DNA from: Symbiodinium natans
Taxonomy: Eukaryota > Sar > Dinophyceae > Suessiales > Symbiodiniaceae
Direction: 5' to 3'
DNA: 64,000 bases
Assembly (NCBI GenBank): GCA_905221605.1
Contig: CAJNDS010002418.1
Span: forward strand, 313,953 to 377,952
The notes under the pieces are model-generated. The model saw nothing but the letters and a program-made list of their open reading frames with translations. It was not told the DNA's origin and did no database searches. Positions 32,198 through 45,247 of this stretch are shown piece by piece. Positions within the stretch are counted from its first letter, which is position 1, and the number at the start of each line of letters is the position of its first letter. Both the position numbers and the translations under genes were made by a program.

Positions 32198-35100
32198 AGA
32201 GCAACTTGCAGCCAAGGACAGGGAGAGCTTCAAAACAAGCAACCCGAAATTGACTTTCATAAAGGCCCGGATGACTGAATTGCGCACATTCTTCGAAAGC
32301 GTCTGCACCTCAGATGTCTGCAAGGATTACTGTGGCTGCGAAGCTCGGTATGTGCACTTCCAGCGGCCCGAGCCACAACTGCAGTAGATACTGAGATATA
32401 CGGAGGGTCTCAAGCGTCGCAGGCCGCTGTGGCAATTCGCGCGCCCGACTTGATTCGTGATGAAACTCTAATGCCAAGCCAAGGAGTTTCGCACTGAGTT
32501 GGCTGTAAAGCGGCACCAACTGGCAGAAATGCGGAAAGCCCGTTTGGCCGAAGCCTCTGGAAATCAGAACAACCTGACCGAAGTTGAAAAGTTGCATTCA
32601 GTTGCGTTCGGCCGCGCAGTGCATAGGAAATGCCAATTGGCACCGATGCGCCGCCGGAGCTTCTCGAGCTCAGCAGACAGGTTCATCAACCTGGTCAACT
32701 GCGTGGTTTCGGTCGCGGCATAGTGTCACCATATTCACAAAGGTTCCCATAGTCACTATAACCACGTCGTATGACCCTCAGCATAAACAGAGTAGTAGAG
32801 TGGTTGTGGCCACGGTGCGGCAGGTCAAAGCGTTGGAGCAAGAGGAGGAGCGATATGATCGCTTGGAGAAGCTGGAGGGCCTTTATGACTGGATGCCGCC
32901 CCTCGGGGTGCAAAACAAGTGGATCCTCAGGAGCTCGAAGCTGAGTCGTAGCTGCGTCGAAGCTGAAGCTCAGGATTCGCCCTCCGCACAGGATCTCCAA
33001 AGGCCTCCTGAATCCTGACAAGCTCCGAAGCAAAAGTTCAGGTTTGGTGGTCGGTTTTGAAGCTGCCGCAGGTATGGCCCGCTTCTTGCCGAATTGGCTG
33101 ATCAAGACCATGAAGCCTGGTATGATCGAGAACCAAGCCATCCACTACTCGACCGGGGTTCTGAAAAGCTCTTCCCTTGGGTCCTTAGGTCTTTAGAGAT
33201 GACGAGGGCTGAAGGGTGACATTTAAAGGGATGTCGAGCTCGATCTGCTCCCATGCAGGAACTACTGGCATGCACCCGTGCGTATTAGCATCTCGGCCCT
33301 GTACACGTCGTTCCGCGCTCCGCGTTTTGCGTGTCTTTGCGAGAGCGCAAAGCACAAGTTTCCTGAAACCCTTTTAAAGCCCGCTTCAGATTTCAACCTT
33401 CAGAGCCTCTTTCGGGCATTCCCCTTGGTTTCGGCGTCTGGCCTGTGGCAGGGGGTGTGATTCGAGGTTGAACCGTTCAAAGTTCAGAGGCTTGCCTAAG
33501 CCCCTACAGGCCCTACAGCTTGAACCCTCAAGTTCTCAAACAAGGCAAGGTCTTCAAGAAGCCCGACTTGTCTGCTTTCCTCTACCGATGCTTGGACAAA
33601 GAGAGCCCCTCTTCAGCATCTGCTTTCCTTCAGAAGGATGTACAAGGGTCTTCCATGGTCTTCATTGGTGTAGGTCGGATGGCCCTGAGGCGATCAAGAG
33701 GCCTGGTATCTGGCAACCCAGAGGGATCCCGTGATTTGGGCCACCGAGACCTTCCAGCACCTTCAAAATAGAAGCTGCGCCCTCAACTTGCGTCGCTTGC
33801 GCACTGTGCGTGGGAAGTTCAACTGGACCCTACCGAATTTAACCCCTAGACCCCTTAAACTACCGCAAGGTGAGGAAGATGTCAAGGCTGAGCTGTCGGA
33901 CCGCTGCCTGCACATGCCGGAATGTACGTCAACGTGCCACATGTGAGGGGGAGGTGGTTGTGCTAGATGAGAGCCAAAGCATGCAGAAGCAAACGCAGGA
34001 AGATGCGTTCATTCAGAAAGTGTTTTTCCGCATGGAGTGCATGGGAACAAAAATTGAAGATGACAACACGATTCGCATCGAGGCCGAAGCGGATTGTTAC
34101 GTTTTTTTCTTGTTGGTTGCCTCCTTTGAAGACATGTGACATGTGCTGCAAGACTAACTGTTGCAGGCTCTTGGAGAGACGGTGACTGCTCGGCTGGATG
34201 AGAACTTCTTGTCCAGCTCCGAGGTCACGAAAGACCCGTGACTGCTAATAGTGACAGGTCAGCAGATCTCTGCAGGGCTCCAGCATGTTGCAGTGATCTG
34301 GAAATCGGAAGTCGCCAAGGACCGGCTGTCAAAGGTCCTCTCGTTGAAGACGCCGAAGGGATGCTTCGCAAATATGAGAAAGGCTGTCTGCACGATGCAG
34401 TGTGCTTGCAGAGCTCCCTTCCAAAGCCATGAAACAGCAGCGTGATCTACTTCAGGCAGAGGAGGCGAGCGAGGTCCAGGCATGGCTCGCGGCACAAACT
34501 TCCTTGGATGATCTTGGATCACATGCCTTCTTCTATGGCCCCCTGTGCACACCGTGCACAGGTCATCAAGGAAGTAGGGACGTGCCCAGTTGCAGCACTG
34601 ACCAAGCCCACCAACAAGTCTCTGAGCCCGGTCGAAGTAATTGCCAGCGATTTGGTGTGGACCATGATTTTTTGTTTTTCTCTCCCTCTCTCTCTCTCTC
34701 CCACAACCTGAGCTTCAGAGGATTGGCCTCCGCACCTTCTGGGATGATGATGCGGGCGCCATGGAGAAGATCGGAGCCGCACAGTGGTTCGTGGTTGCTT
34801 GGCATGTGCTTCAACAGTGAACACCTTGAACTAAGGGACTGCGGAGAGGGTGCACGTTTATTGAAGATTAAATTTAAGGACACGATGAACAAGCACCAGA
34901 GAATCAGCAACACCGTCTTCACCGTTGCGAAGTGGGTTAGTCGAGGACTTGCTGCTGTTCTGCGGACTCTCAGACTTGTGACCGGGAGCAATGTTGCTAC
35001 GCTGCTACCTGAGGAGTCAATGCTTTGTGGGGCAGTAGGGAGGAGAAGCATGAAGAAGAGCAGGCGGCACGGCGCTCGGACCTGGACACCTTTCAAGACT

Positions 35101-35475
35101 TTAGGAGGCTTGTCGTAAGTTCTGAGGCCAAGTGGACCGATTTCAGCAGCCACGAAATGAAGGCGATGTTGGAAAGGACAACTGTTCTGCTGAAGGGGCC
35201 GCTCGGCTTTCTTTCAGTATCCTGACTCGTTGTGTCGTCGTCGGTAGATTCGTAGATTCTCTTTCGGCGGAGCAACTGAGGATCTCCAGGCTGTTTTTGG
35301 TGATGGAAGCTGCGTCCAACACCGAAGATATGCAGATCAAGCTGGCGGCTTGGCGGAAGACTGGGCTGCCTCTGAAACCCCGAAAACGACGCAACTATCA
35401 GGCTCCTTAAGATTCGCCACCCCCTCCCCCCCCCCCCAGGTCTGCGCCAAGGAGGTGCTGGACAACATCTTTGAG
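32198..35475 (+). CDS. Coiled-coil protein exons, gene unknown
   Basis: Exon-like blocks: about 32198-32322 (EQLAAKDRESFKTSNPK, then a Cys cluster), about 32474-32580 (AVKRHQLAEMRKARLAEASG), about 32820-32940 (EEERYDRLEKLEGLYDWM), 33520-33640, 33866-33920, 33965-34100, 34171-34240, 34262-34385 (GLQHVAVIWKSEVAKDRLSK), about 34720-34815, 34850-34935, about 35030-35102 (REEKHEEEQAARRSDLDTFQ) and 35439-35474 (VCAKEVLDNIFE, then GT). The helical first part followed by globular-looking exons suggests one large protein or two genes. The 32.8-kb segment (a coiled coil ending in Leu-x-x-Trp then a short strand) recalls the end of Spc7/KNL1-type kinetochore coiled coils, but this is only a resemblance. 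Confidence 0.4.
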
Positions 35476-37078
35476 GTGGGTGGCCTGCTTCCCAAGGTGC
35501 CTTGGTTTTCATGTCAGCCGCTCTTCAGACCTCTCCTGTAGATGCAGTGGTGCTGGATAAGAGTGCGATTATTCCAGGTGAGGGTGCTCTGGACCTCCTA
35601 GGGTCCTAGAGGTTTAGGAGCTTGTTGTTCCAGAAAATATAGGTACCCTGAGTTTCGTAGGAAGTTTCTATTTCTTGGATCCTATATTGCAGGGCCCGGC
35701 CCGAGCCAAAACTAGATTGCACACTCTGGGGACTGGATTTCTTCATTTAGTTTGGAGGCAACTGGATTATTATGGAGAGTTGGGCAGGTCTGGTAGGGAA
35801 TTCCTTCCAGGACTAGTGAGAAACTGAGCCCTTCATTTTCTTAGTTGCGATTTGGGCCCGGCAGGGGTTCCCGAAACACCGCCCAAAGCCTCCCAGACCT
35901 GCCCCAAAGCTTCCAAACAGTCCCAAAATCCCAACATTCATAGACCCGGACCCAACCCTTCCACCATCAGCATTCCACCCCATTTAAAGGGAGGAAATCC
36001 AATTTTCAGGCCCGAATGGATTTGTAGACAATGCGTCCCTCCTCTTCTGACTTTATGAAGATGAGCCCCCTTTATTTCTCAAGCTTACAAAAATAGGCCC
36101 CTCTTTCATTTTGGCTTGAAAGTACCCCAAGCCCTCCCAGACCTGTCCAAGCCCTCCAAACGACCAGCAGAGGTTGAGTGAGGGCGAGTTGGGAGTTGGA
36201 GGAGTTGGGGTTTCAAATTCAGCCTCAGCCTGAGGCCACCCTGTTGTTCTTAATTGTCAACGCTTGCTCGTGCCGCCTTGGCAGCCGCAGGCTGGCCCAA
36301 CGCAGGGAGTGGCGTGCGCATCGCAGACGAAGGAAAGCCAAGGCATGAGTTCAGGAGGTAGGAGGCCTTGGAAGGGAGGTTTGAAGCGGTTCGGGGGCCA
36401 TCCACGGGGGTTCCGGGAGGGGTTTGGGGAGGGGATATTTTTCCTGCTTTTCTTGGCGTGGTCTCGAAGCAGATCGGGTAGGGGGGGGGCGGAATGTAGC
36501 AAATCTCCGTGGGAAAGGGGGGGAAGGAGACCAGATCCTGGTCAGCTTGTTCTGGACGCCTCTCGGCCGGAAGCCGACCGAGGCTGAAGATGTCAGGTTG
36601 ACGTGACGGGAAAAGGGGGGGGGGAGCACAATGACCGGTTGACGCGGCCTACGAGGACTGAATCGGTCAACAGAGGACTTGGCACGACCGGGGTGGTGAG
36701 ACAGAGGAGAGCGGAAGATGGCAAAATGGCTTAACAGGGCGCGTCTTGAGACGAAAAATGGAAGACTTGACTTGGTCGGCGTGGTCAGACGGAGGAGAGC
36801 TTCAGAGGATAGAAGGATTTAACGTGTGGGTCCTGACAGAAGCGGCTACACGAAGACAACACAGTCAACGGAGGACTTGATGCGGCGTAGGAGGCTATGT
36901 GCAAGAAGACAAGACGGGGCCGACGTGCGAGCTTCCACCGTTGCATCCTTCGTTTTTGGTTTGGTTTTCGGGTACCCGGCTTTGAAATTGGTGCGCAATT
37001 TGGTGGTCAGCTCTCGGCCGAGCCCCTCATTTTCTTAAACCAAGGTTGTCGTATTCAGTTCCGTCGCTGTGCTTCTAG
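35476..37078. other. No supported gene
   Basis: Contains short G runs at about 36480-36490 and 36615-36625 and Pro-rich chance frames at 35852-36058 and 36351-36629. Pairs of diverged segments near 36640-36900 (AACAGAGGACTTGGC-like and CAACGGAGGACTTGATGC-like phrases) hint at an old short tandem duplication. Confidence 0.35.
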
Positions 37079-39930
37079 AAGCCTGCAGCCTGCCTGTCTG
37101 GCCAAGGTGTCGCAGAACCTGGCAATGCGACCGGACCTTGTCAAAGATGACTTCGTGCGCAACAAACTCAAGGCTCTCTTCCCGACGCGTATGATGTCCC
37201 AACCACATGGACAAAGGAACCAGGTACCTAATTTAGAGCTTGTGAAAAACCTTGGCCCGTCGCACTTGTAGCACAGGAGTTCCTGATTTAAGTCTTCTCG
37301 ATTCCATGCACGTGTCTGGAATCCTGGGGGTGCAGCTTTGTTGACGGGGTTTCTGGCACGGCTGCCTGTTGCTGGTGGCCTGCTTGCGCAGGAGACTCAG
37401 AATGCAAATCCATCGCGAAGTGCAGCAGAAACGATGGAGTATATGCGTTAGCCTGAGACGCTGCCAAGCCCTGTCTCCCACGGCCTTCTACGTCAGGATG
37501 AGATGAGATAGTAGTTTCAACTAGGTATCAATCAACCAAGTACATCAAGACATGAATGGACTAATCTATGCAAGATCAGTTGAGGGCTCGAGAGCCAAGG
37601 AGGAAGCACGCGCCGGAGGTCTCCATCCCTGGCTTTCAGCACAAAATGCCTCTGCTCAAGCTCCTGAAGTACGAGCGGGCCGCTGTCTGTGAAGCATTCT
37701 GAACCCCATACTGTCGTGGAAGAGAACCTCTGCAGGCATTGAGCGCCGGGTCCGTCGGCCAGGTGGATCTTTTCCGCCTGCGGGATGCCGGGGAAGAGGC
37801 AGCAACAGGGCACAGCAATGCACAACAGCATCCGATCACATCAGAACGTGAAATCTTGAACAGTCCCCGATCTGCAGGGCCTGGACCGGGTAGTCCGCTC
37901 CGAGTTCAAGAACATGCTGCCCGAGGGCCACGGTGACGTTGTGATCGTGAAAACTGTTTTCGAGGAGATCGGGGGGTTGCGACGGCTCGTACTTGCAAGC
38001 GCGTCACGGGAACGAGCTGACTTGTTCGTTGTGTCAACATGGGGATCACAGCATTTTGCGCTGCTCGAACAGTAAAACCATGTCAAAGCTTCCTGGCAAT
38101 GGGTTCGGTTCATAGCTTTGGGCTTTGGATTTCGAGCTGCAAAGAACGTTCTTCAATTCGGAATAGCCGTGTGCGTACAGGAGACGGAGGCCCAGTACAA
38201 GAACGATTGGAACCTGCTTGAGCAGTTCTTCACGAATTTCAAGGACAGCTTGGAAGCTGGTCGGCAAATAGACTGTCGACTCCACACTTGGGGGGCGTGC
38301 ATCATAGTGTGCCAAGAGAGAAGCCGTGCCGAGAACTGTGCCGCCGAAACAAGAGAAGCAGCTTGTGTTTACCATCCTCCGTTGATCTTCGAGTCTAGTC
38401 TTAGACCCTAAACTTCAACCCTAACCCAAAAGCCATACATAAGCCTGTTCGTAGCAGCTGAGGATGCTTCCCTTTCAGTCATGTGGAAGATCCTGTCTCC
38501 CATGAAGAAGTCGATCTTCGATGAGTTCCTCGGCTCTATCGGCCCTTACAGAGCCTACAGAGCCTCCCTAAAGAATCTCAGAGAGAGCAGCTCTTTAGTC
38601 CCTTCGCTCCCGTCCCAGGTTCGACTTGAGGCGCGGGGGTGTCACGAGTCTGACCTTCCCCGCCTTCGGGGCTCATCCAAGTAGACCCCTGACAGGGATG
38701 AGGCGAACTTCACCATGAGAGGGATTCTTGGCAGAATATTCGCCCCAGCAATCCTTGCGTACTACGCTTGCAAGACCGAATGTGCCGCGATCGCAGCCCG
38801 CTGCAAATCGCCCAGGAAGGCCATGCTGCAGGAGTTCACCGAAAACATCAACAAAGGCTCGGATGGTGACATGGGAAGTCACGGTGTATACAGGATGGAC
38901 GGCATGAGCGCTGTGCACTGCGTGTCTTATTGCAAAAGTTCCAGTTGTTAACCTTAACGCTGCGGGGAGCTCTGACAGTTCAGGTCTGTACGCGCCGACG
39001 CTTGTTCCAGAGAGCCTGAAGCTCACGACGCCAAATGCCGTGCCTGGGACATCCTTGAACTGCTTCTCTCGTCTAGGGAGTTCTGGAGTCAAGCTCGTGA
39101 TGTATTCGCAGCGTGGCGGTAGCCTCATCGTTGTCTCAGCTGAGATCGCTACTACGTCCAAGTACATTCTCATCCAGATCCTCAGCTTGAGAAGTGCACT
39201 GGACGGCCACGTTTGCCTGGTCTGATAGCCCAGGTCATTGGCTGCTGGCACACCCCTGAAGAACTTCCTTGAGAACAGCTGCGTGGTTGTACTGGCTATT
39301 CCTGTGCTTGTGCAAGAAACATGATGTCGTGTGGAGTCGGTTTCTGAAGCTCTCAGCTGCTTGGCGTTTGAGGCATTGGCCAGATGGAGCCGCTTGTGGA
39401 GTGGCGGATGGGTGTGTACTCTGCGATTTTGATGAACCTTGTCAGCAACGTCAGCAAGCGCCACTGGCAGAAATGCCGCTTAAAACTGGGTAGTGGTGTT
39501 GGATCATGGCAGTGCTGGCCTTTTGCACAGGGTATATGGCCACATGGTGGTGAAGCACGGCTTCTTCCAATCGGACCCTCACAATGGCAATTGGCTGCTC
39601 TTTTGCCTTTTGACGGGCGGGCATCGCCTTGCACGTGCTCGGAATGTCGCTTCTGGCTTCCGTGAAGGCCGATATTTAAGGGATCTCAGAAACTTGAAAC
39701 CTTCTCAGGTTTTGGGAGCCTGAGACCCGGACAGTGACCCTGATCGATTGGGGAGGCGTGGGTCAGCTCGTCGCCTGACTAAATATCATGAGCACGATAG
39801 TACACATGAAAGCATGTGGTGCGAGTGGGCTCGGCTCACTCAGCAGTGTGCTCTTTCAGGACGGCGACACCCACTGCAAGCTGGCCAACCTCTACTCGCA
39901 CATGGGCAGTTTGGTCAAGGACCGGGTGTG
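37079..39930 (+). CDS. ABC1/ADCK (UbiB) family atypical kinase, multi-exon
   Basis: Family landmarks appear in order across + exons. About 37079-37178 has AKVSQNLAMRPDLVKDD (the KxGQ region, Gly replaced by Ser). 37736-37798 has ALSAGSVGQVDLFRL (Ala-rich loop, then GC donor). 37878-about 37975 has GLDRVVRSEF. About 38164-38275 is helical. About 38480-38540 (SPMKKSIFDEF) joins about 38694 (RDEANFTMR). 39531-39600 has FFQSDPHNGNW, the catalytic-loop equivalent of HADPHPGN. 39735-39769 has LIDWGGVGQL, the DFG equivalent with its metal-binding Asp kept. 39860-39925 continues helically. Family members support coenzyme Q or isoprenoid-lipid metabolism in mitochondria or plastids; location here is unknown. 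Some intermediate exons were not resolved, and C-terminal exons may reach 42.96 kb. Confidence 0.75.
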
Positions 39931-42900
39931 ATGTGCCACTGGGGTTTCAGGACATGCAGTGTGCTAGACAAGATCAAGACTGCAGAGGTTTTCAGTCTGG
40001 TCACCGCTGAAGAGGAGTGGAGTGACTGCGAGTCTGTGGAGCTAGAGGGAGCCGATGAGATTGCTGGCGTCTACACCCGCGCAGGCGCCATGAAGCAAAG
40101 CACAGAGTAGATCGAATCGGGGGGGCAGTGCTATCTCATGAACTGAAGCCGGATCGTGGGAGACAAGTGCCCAGGATTCTCCGTCTACGAAGCTGGTGAG
40201 AATCAAACTGCCGCTTGATGAAACTTCCGCTGACGTGTAGAGAGAGGCAATCAGAGCAAAGAGTTGACTTTGTTAAGAAGAAAGCACCACTCGTTGACGG
40301 CTCAGGCCTTGCTCCTGGGCTACACCTATGGTGTGGCATACTACAATGAGGAGTTGGGCTACAGGTGCGCACTGAATGTGCGGTCACAGAAGGAGTACAG
40401 GCACTTTGAGATACTTTGAGCATTTGAGCCAGGTTATTCTACTCTGGCGACGCCAAGTGGACCGTGGTTTTGGAGTATCCCGGGCGCCAGGACTCGGAAG
40501 TACTGGAGTCAGAGGGAGTCGAGCCGAGTTGAGTTGCTTGAAGTGTAGGAGCTCTACACCACGTTGGCGGCCTCTTGGCTGCACATCTTTGGAAATCTCA
40601 GCTATGCTCAGGACAAGCCCTGCCTGCGCACCATTGTTAATTTCAGACTGCTTTCGGCTGAGGAGCTGGAGACAAAGGTCAATGACATCAAGCTCTTGGC
40701 GGCGGAGCCCGCGCATCGGTGGAAGATCTTCAAGCAGGTTGCGAGATGCCAGAGTCCTTCTTATGTGGCTTTCTGTACCTGAAAGCCTGAAAGGGCAAGC
40801 ACAAGAAGACCAAGACGGTGTCCGTGAGTGTGAGGGAGCCAAGAAGCTGCAGCTCAGCTGATCTTGAGCTCCAACTGTGGAACCACTGGAAGCCTGAAAC
40901 AGGTCAGGTTTTTGCAGTCTTATAATTGAAGCCTGCATATGCACAATGAAAGCGTCTAGGAGCTCGGAGGGTCTGGATGTTCTGAGGCGGCCTGCCAACA
41001 CGAAAGCAGGCGAAGTTGCCCGTCATGCCTGTCATGCCCGTCGGCACGCCGATTTGATGCTTTTGAGTCGAGCGTTGCCTGGGAGGCCTACTCCAAAGCG
41101 GCCCAGAAAATGGGCCTGGGTCTGAACTTTGACTGCAAGGCAGAGGAGCGAGTCCCTCATGTCACATGATCGAGAAAATGTCGTCTCGTAAAGCGGTGGC
41201 CATTCACAGCGAATGCATGCTGTTCTCTGCCACGCATGTCCCTCTTAAGCCCCCTGAAAAGGCATCCCTTTGGGGGGTTGGTCCGGGTTGGTGTCAGTGC
41301 CGTGAGGACACAGTTCTGCTGCCTGAAGCGCCACTGACACAGGTATCGTTGCAAGCACGTCAGCATGCGTGGGCAAGCACATGCACTTGCACTCAGTAAA
41401 GCCAGAGTAGAAGCAGGTCGAGAATCTCACGAAGTGGAAACACAACGGCAAGACTCAGTTGGGCCTTCTGGCCGCAGGTCTGCGTGTGTCTTAATTCGCA
41501 TGTTTGCACTCAAGGGAAGCGATCCCCAGCTCTCGAGTTGGAGCAGCTGAGGATGCATCAGCAGGACCGAAGAGGAGAGCTTCGTGTGGTGGGGCATCTT
41601 GGCTGCACAACCATGCACAACCCCTGGTTCATCCTGGCTCTGAGCTCTTTGAGCATGAACACTTAGCAGATCTTAGCATTAGATGGCAGACGGCAGATCA
41701 TCGCAGCCCGACTCCGAATTGCCCACCGAGGTGTCCACGATCCCCTCAAGCTCCGGTTGCGCAACGAGCACGGTCGACGTCCCTCACGATGAAGTTTAGT
41801 CTACAAGCACAGAGCATGCCGAAGCACTCTTCAACGCTTCTCATGTTTGCACATGCACCAAGGCCTCGCTACAATCGGCAACTACGCGTGGGACCTTGAT
41901 GCCGACCCCGCGCTGGTCGAAGCCAAGGGCTCCTCGCCCTGGACGAGACATCAAGGGAACACACATGACGCAGGTTTCGAGCCTGGGCCCTAAAGCCGTA
42001 ACCACGAAAACTTGAGGCTGGGTTGGCGACGTCTTCGCACCAGAAAGCCGGGAGGAGATGGCGAAGCTGAGCGTGCCCAAGAGGAGTGACACTTGCAAGT
42101 TTAAACTCTGTATCATTGTCGTACCCAAGCCCTTCAGGAACATGCTCCTCAACACAGCCGGCCACCGAGAGAGATGGCAAAAGTTCGTAGGACGTCGTAG
42201 GCTCTCCGTCGGCCGACTCTTGCATCCATTTGCAGATCCGCACAGAATCTTACGTACACTGTCTTACACTTCTCTCCGAGTCTTCTCCGAGGCGCAGGCC
42301 CAGCTGGCGCTGGCGGCGTCGCTCTACGACTCGGACCTTTTACTTGCAGCGGTGCTAGGCCTGGGCAGATGCCAGTGTGCACGTTCCGGCTGCCGAGAGA
42401 AGCCAGCGAAGCCAGCAACCTGTCGACCTCTAAGTAGAAAGAAGTACAGGTACAAAGTACTACGATAGTACTTGGAGTTGGAGGTAGGGGAATTTGCAAG
42501 CCCATGGCTCTTCATGGGGGGCTCCCAAGATCTCGGCACACCGGAGAGTCACACTGGAAGCTGATGGGGCGCAGGTACGTCTCTGCGTGCACAGCTCGGC
42601 ACTAGTTTGAGCAGTCGGCTAGAAACTTGTTGGACTTCGTGGGCCTCCCAAGATGCGAATTGTCACATTTGTCACAAACTGTCGCATGTCCGTCGTGTTC
42701 AGTTCAATGTCGTTGAGCCTCCGACGCCAGGCATCGCTGCCAAAGACTCGGTGGGACTCGTTTCGCCCGAAGTCCCGAACGAGTACGTTCTGTTGGCACG
42801 GTGTATTGTGGTCAGAAGCCCAGAACTGAACAAGCAGGGTGCAGGTATGTGATGATCAGAGGGCAAGGGCAAGTGCTGACGCCTTGTTGCTGGCCGTTTT

Positions 42901-42960
42901 TGTGAGGTGTTCCACGGGATGCTGGGTGACGTTGTGAAGGAGAACTTCATGCGCCTTTTT
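39931..42960 (+). CDS. Candidate C-terminal exons of the ABC1-like kinase or a following gene
   Basis: Readable + blocks: about 39967-40107 (IKTAEVFSLVTAEEEWSD), about 40440-40530 (GDAKWTVVLEYPG), about 40548-40740 (LHIFGNLSYAQDKPCLR, helical to the end), about 41070-41160 (SVAWEAYSKAAQKMGLG), about 41520-41640 (ALELEQLRMHQQDRRGELR), about 42050-42175 (KFKLCIIVVPKPFRNML) and about 42690-42955 (EYVLLARCIVV, then MLGDVVKENFMRLFV). The last resembles the end of ABC1 proteins in its hydrophobic helix pattern, but homology was not established. Confidence 0.3.
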
Positions 42961-45247
42961 GTTTCCGGTCAGCAGGCTCTGCCTTGGTGCGCGTTCTTAT
43001 TTCTCTCCTGTCTTCTCTCGGTCTTCTGGGATCCTTGTACTGCACTGCAGGCATATATCCAATGGCTGCTTCGTCCCGGCGGGGATCGCTTCTTCCGCTC
43101 TTGGAAGAAGCCAGCATTGGCATCTCGCCTGTGAGACTAAGGCAAGAGGGATGGCAAGGCATAGGGACGCCACAGAATGCAGCAATGCTGTCACACCTGG
43201 GTTGTCCTGAAAATGTATAATGTTTCAATGTCCAGAATCTGCAGCAGATAGTACATTACATACACACAATATGTTGCTCAGCAAGTAAGTATGTACAACA
43301 TGAGACCTCCTGCAAAAATATCATCTGGATGATCAGAAACTTGGAGAAATATATGCATATGTAAATAAATACATATATCTATATATATATATATACAAAG
43401 TTGATCTTCAGCCCCGACTCTCTTGCCGACACGAATATCACACTTTCCGGAACAACGCCTAAAACGGCGAGGTGTAGCACACTTCGACATTTTGTGCGAT
43501 CGAAGTACGTTTTGTAGTATACTGACATCTCAGACTATATTATGGTTTATTTTACATTATGGAAGACTATGTTCTATTATGTGTATTATACGTTTTATAT
43601 GTTATATCAGTCTCTCTTTTGCGTGTCGTTGCATACTACATACGAATGACAAATATATGTTCACACGCATGTGTATGTATCCCTCAACGTACCCACCTCA
43701 CAGTCCACGAACTCCCAACATTCGCAAACCCAAAGCTTTTGTCAAAATCACGGCGGGCTTGGTTTTGGGGATGTTTGGACGGGAGATGGGGTGGGGGCTT
43801 TTTTTAGAAACAAGACAGATGGAGTAGGAAAGGCTTGCCCCCCTCCCCCGCCAGGTAATGTAGGAATCTACCCGTTATAGGCAAGCATCCTAACAAGGGA
43901 CCCTAGTGTGGTGGAAGTAAGAGTTCCCAAGCTGAGGAGTACCTGGAAAGCCACAGAGATTCGTGCAGCAGTGAGGACCACTTTTCCTCCCTCCTTTTGT
44001 GTGACGATTTCGCATAGCATGGGTTTTCACGGGTTTTCCTTTTGACAGGACTGGGACCTCAAGGCGGTGTGATGGCCTTGAGGGCCCTTGCGTGTCACTG
44101 CTCGTTTGAAGAGTCGAGAGCTTAGAGCTGATAGTTCGCGTGGCCGAAAGTCTGCCACGCCGTTAGTTGCCATTTTCCCCGCTTCGTGTTCGAAGCTCCT
44201 TGAGCCATCTTTGCTCCCGTGCCGAACAGAGAACACACGGCGTAAATTCCTCAGCAGGTGCAGAATAGATGGTCGCGCAAGCTTGCCACCCCGATAGACA
44301 CATCAGCATTGCCAGAGCCAGTTCATGCATAGCGAGCAGCCGCGAGTAAGCACTGATACATGCTTGGTCTAAAGGAGAGATGCTTTGTGCAGGGAGCTCT
44401 TTTCCCTGTGTCCCGACAGCTGGCGAAAGATAAGCAGCGGCTCGCAGTGCATGGATTTTCCCAGCAGCGGGGACTGAAGAGAGCCTGGAGAATCAATTGG
44501 TCCGAAACAGTCGGAGACCATGCCAGCAGGGTTGGAATGAGCAGAGGCAAAAGCTCTGCAAGCCTGCATCATGCTGCATCTGCCACCGTGCCCACCAGCA
44601 CATGTGTTGCTTATGACTAGCAGGTCAGAAGTCAGAGTGTCCAGTCTGTGGTGACAGGAGCTGGAGACCGCAGAGAAGAGCCTTGAGAGCTCCAAGCAAA
44701 GTGTTAAGACACTCGGGCCGCATGTTGGGGCGATGGAAACGAGAAAACCGGTGAGAGCAGTTCGGGTCTTGAGGGATCGTGCCTGTCAAAAGTCCCGTTA
44801 AGGCAAGAGCTCGAAAAGCTGCGCAAAGATGCCTGTGCCCCAATGACTGCTCGGTGACTGCTCAATGACCACTCGATGACCGTGGTGAAGGCAAAGCCTA
44901 CCTTGGAGAAGGCCGTGAGCCAGGCAAAGCAGAAGGCACGTTCTGCAGCTGTTGATGCATCTTCTTCGGCTTGTTTAAGCAAGCGTTTCCCGTTTATGGG
45001 AATGGCGTGGGTGCCACAGTTGTCCTGCCTTTTGGCATTGATTTCAGTGTCCCGCCTTGGATGCTCAAGGCTCGAACCCTAATGAGTCCCCGCGACTGAG
45101 ACAGAGAACCATGAAAAACTGCTCAGAACTTCAGAACTGGCATACACAGCAATTGCAGACAGCATCTGACACGAAGAAAGCACCAAGACGCTCCCGAGCC
45201 GCTTGTGAGATGGCCCCTTAGGCGAAGGCCTTTAAACTCCACAGTTT
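42961..45247. other. Unassigned; AT-rich island at 43.2-43.7 kb
   Basis: 43200-43700 is AT-rich with a (TA)n run at about 43376-43396. A C/G-biased segment at 43690-43860 resembles other low-complexity spacers in the window. A possible exon at about 44805-44990 (charged, containing LEKAVSQAKQKARSAAVDAS) lies just before the dehydrogenase gene. No other gene is supported. Confidence 0.35.

Noticed and set aside
36098-36116. CATTTTGGCT, part of the dinoflagellate spliced leader
   Set aside because: Only ten bases match, without the leader's 5' half; expected by chance in a window this size.
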